From contig NZ_JAAIKC010000011.1 in NCBI RefSeq assembly GCF_010820665.1, positions 1 to 64,000 on the forward strand: DNA of 64,000 bases. Reading direction: 5' to 3'. Shown here piece after piece: positions 58,616-64,000 of the stretch. Below the pieces are notes generated by a model. That model did not search any database, was not told where the DNA came from, and was given only the letters and a program-made list of their open reading frames with translations. The position numbers and the translations under genes were made by a program. Within the stretch, counting starts at the first letter, position 1. Every line of letters begins with the position of its first letter. The DNA is from Paenibacillus sp. SYP-B3998 (GTDB lineage: Bacteria > Bacillota > Bacilli > Paenibacillales > NBRC-103111).

Positions 58616-60115
58616 TTATTTCGCAAGCCAACTGCTTTGGGAGTTAGCCTTGTTCATTGCTGATTCCATCGCAGCGAATTTTTTCCAGTATCCGTCTTCC
58701 ATGTCTTTGAGGCGAGTATTCCACTTACTTATGTCAGTATTCATTCTCTTTAGATCTTTACCAATTGTGCTGTTATCTGTGAGGTACAGAGCGCTCCCCG
58801 CTTTATCCGTAAGCTTAGTTATGGAAGTTTCAAGTTGACTATACAGACGTTGAGCTAATCCACTCTCGTTAAACTTCGTATTAACATCTGTTGCGGTACT
58901 CACTTTTGTAAAGAGGTCCATGACTTTGGTACCATTTTGAGAAATGGCTTCACGTAGTTTTGTATCATTAATATAGAGTTTCCCTTTTTCTTGGTAACTA
59001 CCGGTTGTAATCCCAATTTCACTAAGAGTATCAAATTTAGTATCAATACCGGTAGCCGTCACATTAGCCGTAAGAGCTTGGCGCACTTGAGTTAATACAT
59101 TAGTAAGCAAAGAATCACGACGCAACAAACCACTCTTTGCTTTTGTTTCCCATTGTTCAACCTGCTTTTCAGACAAAGATGCTTTTTCCTCATCTAATAG
59201 AGGTTTATAATCTTTGTATTTCGCTTCGCTTACTTTAACGTCTATCTTTCCAATAACCTCGTTATATTTATCTACAAAGCCTTTAATAGACTTGAAAACG
59301 GAATCCTCATCAGGCTTGAGACTCACATTAGTCGTTCCAACAGCTTTCATAGTGAACTCAACACCGTCAAATGTGAAGGTAGAACTACCGACAGCATAGG
59401 AAATTCCATTAATCTTAACCGCTCCTGATATAGCGTCTTTTGACAGCTGAGATCCAGAATCTGTAGCAAACGTCTCAGAAGTACTATTAACCGTACCGAC
59501 AGACAAGTTCAGTTTATTACTAGCTCCAAAGTCAGCACCAACAAGATTAATCGAAACAGCGGAACTGGCCCCACTGGCCGTTGAGGTAAAGGTAATGGAT
59601 TTATCACTTTTGAGATAGCTTGCAGTAACTCCCGTTGTTGCTGACGCAGCATTAACCTTAGTTATTACGCTGCTAATTGTATCGGTTGCTGTTACATTAA
59701 TAGAAGTCGTCCCAACCTTAAAATCAAATGTTTCTCCAATCGCGGTAGACTCATCTGACAAGTTATTGGTAAACTTCACAGACGCAGCCTTAGCTGCCGT
59801 AGAAAGACTCGTTACCTCCACATTATACGCAGGTAAACTTGGAGACCCTTTTTGTTTAGCAGCAACGATCATTTCGTTATCAGAAGATATAGCCTTTTTG
59901 TCGTAACTGCCTTGCAATTTCATATCAAATACTGTTTTTTTGAAATCCAGTAAGAGCGTGTTCATCTCTCTAAACTGATCACGTCTCCACTCTTCTGTTT
60001 GTTTATTTTGTAAAATCTTGTTTAATGGAGCTTTCTGCGCCTTCATTAAATTCTTAACCATTGCTTCTGTATCAAGTCCAGAGACTAAACCACCCATACG
60101 AATTGAATTTACCAT
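58616..60115 (-). CDS. fliD: flagellar filament cap protein FliD
   Basis: Caps the growing filament and guides flagellin folding. The 499 residues show the N-terminal GLVSGLDTEAMVKNLMKAQKAPLNK pattern (FliD_N, about 8-105) and the C-terminal coiled region with KDLKRMNTDISKWNTRLKDMEDGYWKKF (FliD_C). The middle is Thr/Ser-rich and variable, as expected for the exposed domains. It follows flaG by 11 bases and precedes fliS. Confidence 0.95.
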   Translation of the reverse strand: MVNSIRMGGLVSGLDTEAMVKNLMKAQKAPLNKILQNKQTEEWRRDQFREMNTLLLDFKKTVFDMKLQGSYDKKAISSDNEMIVAAKQKGSPSLPAYNVEVTSLSTAAKAASVKFTNNLSDESTAIGETFDFKVGTTSINVTATDTISSVITKVNAASATTGVTASYLKSDKSITFTSTASGASSAVSINLVGADFGASNKLNLSVGTVNSTSETFATDSGSQLSKDAISGAVKINGISYAVGSSTFTFDGVEFTMKAVGTTNVSLKPDEDSVFKSIKGFVDKYNEVIGKIDVKVSEAKYKDYKPLLDEEKASLSEKQVEQWETKAKSGLLRRDSLLTNVLTQVRQALTANVTATGIDTKFDTLSEIGITTGSYQEKGKLYINDTKLREAISQNGTKVMDLFTKVSTATDVNTKFNESGLAQRLYSQLETSITKLTDKAGSALYLTDNSTIGKDLKRMNTDISKWNTRLKDMEDGYWKKFAAMESAMNKANSQSSWLAK

Positions 60116-60126
60116 GTTACCTCCAC

Positions 60127-60489
60127 CTACCGTTTCTCATCGATTAGAATTCCGATCATATTCTTCATTGCGGCAACTACATCTAACATTTTTTTGGATG
60201 GCACTTCCCGTATTACTTCCTTTGTCTGGTCGTCAATCACTTGAACATAATATTCTTTCAATTCATCATGCAGGACGAAGCTAAGGTGTGTATTGCTAAC
60301 TTGCATGAATTTATTCAAACCCTCAATTGATCTCTCTAACTCTTGTCTTCCAATTTCCTTAATAGGAATATGCTCTGCACGTTCTAATGGCAGAGCCTCT
60401 TTAACTTCGGTCTTATCCGTCTCAAATGATGAACGATTAGGATTCGACTGTGGGGAACCACCCACTATAGGAATAGAAGATATATCCAT
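60127..60489 (-). CDS. flaG: FlaG-family flagellar protein
   Basis: A 120-residue protein of the YvyC/FlaG family. The C-terminal half (about 60-118) has the conserved pattern LSFVLHDELKEYYVQVIDDQTKEVIREVPSKKMLD; the N-terminal half is disordered. Family members affect filament length. The start has TTGGAGGGC 5 bases upstream. It is first in flaG-fliD-fliS-fliT, behind two sigma-D-like promoters. Confidence 0.9.
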   Translation of the reverse strand: MDISSIPIVGGSPQSNPNRSSFETDKTEVKEALPLERAEHIPIKEIGRQELERSIEGLNKFMQVSNTHLSFVLHDELKEYYVQVIDDQTKEVIREVPSKKMLDVVAAMKNMIGILIDEKR

Positions 60490-60522
60490 AAAACGCCCTC
60501 CAAATTTTAGCTATTACTAATA

Positions 60523-60550
60523 CTATCGGATAGAAGTGAAATTTATTTTA
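60523..60550 (-). promoter_or_regulatory. sigma-D-like flagellar promoter, proximal
   Basis: On the minus strand there is TAAA (60547-60550), a 16-base spacer and TCCGATAG (60523-60530), against the sigma-D consensus TAAA-N15-GCCGATAT. It lies 34 bases upstream of the flaG start codon. Confidence 0.7.
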
Positions 60551-60553
60551 GGG

Positions 60554-60580
60554 TAATCGGATAAAAAATTGTTGATTTTA
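60554..60580 (-). promoter_or_regulatory. sigma-D-like flagellar promoter, distal
   Basis: On the minus strand there is TAAA (60577-60580), a 15-base spacer and TCCGATTA (60554-60561). It is 31 bases upstream of the proximal copy and in the same direction, so flaG-fliD-fliS-fliT seems to have a double late-flagellar promoter. Confidence 0.65.
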
Positions 60581-60798
60581 AAATTTAATTATCCAATTAT
60601 ATATCTCCGGGAATTTCCACCTCGTAATCTCCCTTTAAAATTACTATTAAACATCTAGAACCACCTGTTAGTGCTTATCTCTTAGCTTCAACTATCGATA
60701 GGTGTTCGCAATTATCCTCGAGAGCAATGTTGTCAATTGCACAAGAAAAAGAGAACCCAAATAGTAATCTACAGGTCGCTGAAAAGCCCTCAAAAATC
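60581..60798. other. intergenic region upstream of the flagellar operon
   Basis: Between the distal sigma-D-like promoter and the fliB terminator no gene is supported. A minus-strand frame covers 60675-60923 but runs through the terminator hairpin and has no family similarity. Confidence 0.5.
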
Positions 60799-60845
60799 AA
60801 ACAGGCATCTTTTTCGCGATCTATTTGTGCGAAGGATGCCTGTTT
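60799..60845 (-). terminator. terminator of the glycosylation/fliB operon
   Basis: AAACAGGCATC (60799-60809) pairs with GATGCCTGTTT (60835-60845), with T-runs on both strands, about 80 bases after the fliB stop codon. Confidence 0.85.
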
Positions 60846-60925
60846 TTCGTATAATAAAAGTGAACAATGTTGGCTCGCTTGAGCCAGTTCCATCATTTCT
60901 TTCGCTATATTTACATAAAGCAATT

Positions 60926-62140
60926 TTAGCTTTTCAACAGCACAGCCATATGAGCCATCGTTGTATATCCACTATCAGTTAATACATCTTGAACATCTGC
61001 TAAATATCGAAGATCATGATCCACTATTTTCGATAAAGATTGAATCAACTTAATTACAATTTCAGTCGATAAACCTTCATTATACTTGGCCATACCAATA
61101 AGATGCAGTTTAAGTAAAGCAAAATTCACGATCAGCATCACATAGCTCTCGAAGAATTTTTTTTGATTATAAGGAAAAAGGTTTTTAAATATATAATTCA
61201 CTAAAAAGTTCTCTAATATATATGAATGTTGTTCAACAAACGGCTTATAATATTTTTCAAAAGCATCCGTATAAAGGCTCTTAACTTCTTCTAAATTAGC
61301 ATCATCATTGAAATTCAAACCTTCTAACATTTCTTGTAAACATTCAATATACCTTTTGCTAGTCACTCCTGAAGAGAATCGATAATTAATTAAACTTTTA
61401 CACACACTTAGCTGAAAAGATAAGTTACTTGGCATATTTTCTATAGAAGTTAAAAAAGCGTCATCTGATATAGACGATAAATATTCACTCATAATTTTTG
61501 GAAGTTGGATTTCCAATTCAACATTTGCTATATTTGATAATTTTTGAAAAAACAAACCTAAAACTATTAATCTATTTTCTACAGAAGTTGCTCTATCTTG
61601 CATGATACGTATTGAGAATATCCTCAAATCCCAGAACAATTCATTCCCTTTTGCAGTAGAAAAACTTTGGTTCATAAATCCTGGCGTATCAGCAGGTTCC
61701 TCTTCTTCAAAAAAGTGAATGCCATTCTCATTAAGTAGCACCAGCCTTGCCGCTTCTGGACAAGATAACGTAGCACTTTTCTCCACTGTTCTATCAACTT
61801 TATTTAACACTCTCGGATAAATAGCGCATGTATTAGATAATAATTCTGGACCTAATTCTTTTTGAATCGTACATAAACGATTTTCATCTAATAATGTACA
61901 TGCCCCCTCTTTATCCATTCTAATTTTTGCATAGTTTTCTGAGGTACTGTTGGATCGATTTCTTGTAACATTCTTTTTCAATTCATCCTTCAAGGCTGAT
62001 TTTTTAATATTTCTATAACTACTGAACGTCTTTTCATCAACACTAACCTTCCAGCCTGCACAGCATGTATCTTCACATTCTGAACCAATGCACTGAAACG
62101 CTTTCATGTACTCAGGAATCAATATTGGTCTTGTATTCAT
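60926..62140 (-). CDS. fliB: flagellin lysine N-methylase FliB
   Basis: A 404-residue protein of the FliB family, which methylates surface lysines of flagellin. The diagnostic cysteine-rich N terminus is present: C-IGSE-C-x3-CC-AGW (about 17-29), then CTLL..NRLCTIQKELG, CAIYPR and LSCPEAARL, which together suggest a metal or iron-sulfur cluster. The remainder is helical. Flagellin itself is not in the window, but late flagellar genes lie next to it. The DNA here and further right is poorer in G+C than the rest of the window. Confidence 0.9.
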   Translation of the reverse strand: MNTRPILIPEYMKAFQCIGSECEDTCCAGWKVSVDEKTFSSYRNIKKSALKDELKKNVTRNRSNSTSENYAKIRMDKEGACTLLDENRLCTIQKELGPELLSNTCAIYPRVLNKVDRTVEKSATLSCPEAARLVLLNENGIHFFEEEEPADTPGFMNQSFSTAKGNELFWDLRIFSIRIMQDRATSVENRLIVLGLFFQKLSNIANVELEIQLPKIMSEYLSSISDDAFLTSIENMPSNLSFQLSVCKSLINYRFSSGVTSKRYIECLQEMLEGLNFNDDANLEEVKSLYTDAFEKYYKPFVEQHSYILENFLVNYIFKNLFPYNQKKFFESYVMLIVNFALLKLHLIGMAKYNEGLSTEIVIKLIQSLSKIVDHDLRYLADVQDVLTDSGYTTMAHMAVLLKS

Positions 62141-62177
62141 TAACGTGCCTCCTTACTTGTAGATTACTAACTCTACT

Positions 62178-62864
62178 TCAATCCTTGGTCATCATCCATT
62201 CACACAATAAAAAATCCTCTTCGGTATCAATATCATAAGATCTACTTTTTGGCATAATAAATGCAGAAGTTTCCTCTGTTACTATTCTTTTTGTTTTCAT
62301 TAGCCATTCTATAACTGCAACGTAGACCGCACCATTCAAAGCATAAACTAATGGTAAATCCTGTCTCCTAACAGCGACTTCTCTCTGAGAACTAAACGGT
62401 TTCATTAACCCGTTCTCTTGTAACATATACATCCAGTAAGGTGATTTATCTGGTTCTGTCACACTAACACATGCTGGCACTCCTGAATTCACTAAATGCT
62501 CAATACAACTATCAATATCTTCTGTTACGCGCAGTGGCGATGTCGGCTGTAGAATAACCACATAATCATAATCTGGCAACTCATTCAATGCATGAAACAC
62601 AGGATCCAATCCTTGGGTTTCATCCTCTGCAAGATGTTTCGGGCGAACAAAAGGAACATTTGCCCCATACTCCTCTGCCACTCCAATGATTTCTAGATCT
62701 TCCGAAGTTACAATTAATCTATCGATATATTTAGACTTTTTTCCAGCCTCTATCGTCCACGCAATCAATGGTTTTCCTGCTAACTGACGAATATTTTTTC
62801 TTGGTACTCCTTTAGAACCACCGCGCGCAGGAATAATTGCTAGGACTTTCTTATTATTAATCAC
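62178..62864 (-). CDS. CMP-nonulosonate cytidylyltransferase (NeuA/LegF/PseF type)
   Basis: Activates a nine-carbon sugar acid with CTP. The 228 residues begin IPARGGSKGVPRKNIRQLAGKPLI, the cytidylyltransferase nucleotide loop, followed by LQPTSPLR and DIDTEEDF. Sialic, legionaminic and pseudaminic acids are all possible; the neighbouring GlcN-1-P guanylyltransferase-like gene favours legionaminic acid. The start is GTG 62862-62864, with GGAGG upstream, overlapping the stop codon of the upstream gene by GTGA, so the two are translationally coupled. Probable role: flagellin glycosylation. Confidence 0.88.
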   Translation of the reverse strand: MINNKKVLAIIPARGGSKGVPRKNIRQLAGKPLIAWTIEAGKKSKYIDRLIVTSEDLEIIGVAEEYGANVPFVRPKHLAEDETQGLDPVFHALNELPDYDYVVILQPTSPLRVTEDIDSCIEHLVNSGVPACVSVTEPDKSPYWMYMLQENGLMKPFSSQREVAVRRQDLPLVYALNGAVYVAVIEWLMKTKRIVTEETSAFIMPKSRSYDIDTEEDFLLCEWMMTKD

Positions 62865-63910
62865 AAAAAGCCTCCACTAAATTCAAAATTAGCCTTTTCA
62901 TAATCATCCATACGACCAATATCAAGCCAATACTCTCTCAATGGAAAAGCGGAGACTTCTTGTTGCTCGCTCATCATTTTCTTAAAAAGATCTGGCATAT
63001 CGTAAAATTCATTTTGAGGAACCAATTTCAACACATCAGGGTTCAATACGTAAATACCAGCATTAACAAAACTTTTGTGAATCGGTTTCTCTTCAATAGA
63101 CAAAAGACGGTGATTCTCTGTTTCTAAAACACCATAAGGGATTTGATATTCATATTCCCTTACACACATCGTTGCAACTGAATTCGTTTCATTATGAAAA
63201 CTTAGCAACTGCTCATAATTAATTTTGGTCAATAGATCTCCGTTCATTACAAAAAAGGGATGATCTGGCTTTTCTACCAAAAGCGATAGTGCCCCTGCTG
63301 TTCCAAGCCTCTTTGTTTCTTCTATATACGATATATTCACATCAAGCTGGGTTCCATCTTGAAAATAGTCTTTAATTATATCTTTCTTATAATTTACCGA
63401 TAAAATAAAATTAGTAAATCCAAAACCTTTAAAGCTATTAATAATTGATTCTAGAATAGGCTTGTCCCCAACTTTCAACATAGGTTTTGGCATATGATCC
63501 GTCAAAGGACGAAGTCTTGTACCAAGACCGCCTACCATCAGAATTACAGTATTTTCCTTTTGTGAAATTTGAACTACATTATCAGCAAATAGGACATCCT
63601 GAATCTGCCTTTCTTGATTCACAATCGGCAGTTGTTTCAGTTTCTGCTTTCTCATAAACTCTTTATAGTAAAACGGTTTCTTTCCCGATTTTTCATATAT
63701 GGGTGATTCATTCATTACTTTGTGAATTGATGTATCTAAAGATAAGCCTTTCAATAGTCCTCGACGAATGTCACCATCCGTCACTGTCCCAAGTATACGC
63801 CTATCCTCATCAACAACTAGTGCAAATTGCAATCTAGTATCATCTATCAATTTCATCGTTTGCATAATTGTTACATGAGGGCCAATTAAGATGTCTCTCC
63901 ATCTTGTCAT
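62861..63910 (-). CDS. CBS-domain nucleotidyltransferase, PtmE/LegX-like
   Basis: A 349-residue fusion of two CBS domains (about 5-115, with GTVTDGDIRRGLLKG) and a sugar nucleotidyltransferase domain (about 120-345: MVGGLGTRLRPLTDHMPKPMLKVGDKPILE, MNGDLLTKI, EYWLDIGRMDDY). This architecture matches the GlcN-1-phosphate guanylyltransferase (PtmE/LegX) that begins legionaminic acid synthesis via GDP-sugars. AAGGAAGTG lies before the ATG. It starts 3 bases after the acetyltransferase gene to its right and overlaps the cytidylyltransferase gene by 4. Confidence 0.85.
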   Translation of the reverse strand: MTRWRDILIGPHVTIMQTMKLIDDTRLQFALVVDEDRRILGTVTDGDIRRGLLKGLSLDTSIHKVMNESPIYEKSGKKPFYYKEFMRKQKLKQLPIVNQERQIQDVLFADNVVQISQKENTVILMVGGLGTRLRPLTDHMPKPMLKVGDKPILESIINSFKGFGFTNFILSVNYKKDIIKDYFQDGTQLDVNISYIEETKRLGTAGALSLLVEKPDHPFFVMNGDLLTKINYEQLLSFHNETNSVATMCVREYEYQIPYGVLETENHRLLSIEEKPIHKSFVNAGIYVLNPDVLKLVPQNEFYDMPDLFKKMMSEQQEVSAFPLREYWLDIGRMDDYEKANFEFSGGFL

Positions 63911-63913
63911 ATT

Positions 63914-64000
63914 CTACACTTCCTTAGCTGGCACACCGAATGCTTTGCTTCCATCCTTTAACGTTTTCAAAACAAGCGATCCGGCGCCGATTAATACTTG
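63914..64000 (-). CDS. NeuD/PglD-like sugar acetyltransferase, C-terminal end (partial)
   Basis: Only the last 28 codons lie in the window: VLIGAGSLVLKTLKDGSKAF and GVPAKEV, stop. This is the typical end of a left-handed beta-helix hexapeptide acetyltransferase of the NeuD/PglD/LegH kind. It stands 3 bases upstream of the LegX-like gene in the same operon and fits a step of nonulosonate synthesis. The gene continues beyond position 64000. Confidence 0.8.
   Translation of the reverse strand, partial: QVLIGAGSLVLKTLKDGSKAFGVPAKEV

Noticed and set aside
60675-60923. An 82-codon minus-strand frame after fliB
   Set aside because: It runs through the strong terminator hairpin 60799-60845 and has no recognisable similarity.

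Overview
The window reads as part of the chromosome of a low-to-mid G+C, flagellated, endospore-forming Firmicute, most like Paenibacillus or a close relative. The evidence is a pcrB-pcrA-ligA cluster, CotF-like coat proteins, the uvrBA / minJ / ctpB / ftsEX neighbourhood also known from Bacillus, MotS-type motor genes, a sigma-D-type flagellar late operon and strong AGGAGG ribosome binding sites. The species assignment is an inference from gene content and style, not from a search.

Layout. 1-660: the 5' end of a 16S rRNA gene (minus strand) with leader and promoter. 660-5830: pcrB-pcrA-ligA. 6000-7890: a lipoprotein and two CotF-like coat genes. 7890-12013: a four-gene GldA/GldF/GldG/DUF4340-type ABC export operon. 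12275-14806: a U32-family (RlhA-like) protein. 15060-22049 (plus strand): a D-alanylation-like (dlt-like) cassette. 22113-25365: a sugar isomerase-like gene and a nitrite/sulfite reductase. 25381-25923: a Fur-type promoter with no gene behind it and a 52-codon gene. 26164-31089: uvrB-uvrA under a LexA-like site. 31351-32953: motP-motS. 33006-38826: ftsE-ftsX-M23 peptidase-ctpB-minJ. 39044-39208: a LacI-family remnant. 39326-42486: VanW, DUF1700 and DUF4097 genes. 42552-50818: the whole arginine operon argC-J-B-D-F-G-H with an ARG-box promoter. 51293-56823: yitT, prfB (programmed +1 frameshift), secA and hpf. 56984-57417: a cold-shock gene and a DnaA-box cluster. 57816-60489: flaG-fliD-fliS-fliT behind two tandem sigma-D-like promoters. 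60926-64000: flagellin methylase FliB and legionaminic-acid-type glycosylation genes, running off the end.

The most interesting object is 15060-22049. It has a promoter, a large membrane-anchored surface protein with FG-GAP repeats, a phosphopantetheine carrier protein, a class II aminoacyl-tRNA-synthetase-like amino acid:[carrier protein] ligase, a short DltD-like SGNH protein, an undescribed 36-codon DltX-like membrane peptide ending in FIYEKF, and a DltB-like MBOAT acyltransferase. It looks like a complete Dlt-type envelope-aminoacylation machine in which the usual DltA adenylation enzyme is replaced by a tRNA-synthetase paralogue. This predicts aminoacylation, probably with glycine or an L-amino acid, of an unknown surface polymer.

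The flagellar genes at the right end fit together. Filament cap, chaperones and FlaG are transcribed as a late operon, and FliB and the nonulosonate genes would decorate flagellin by methylation and glycosylation. The arginine operon, repair genes and division genes are ordinary core functions.
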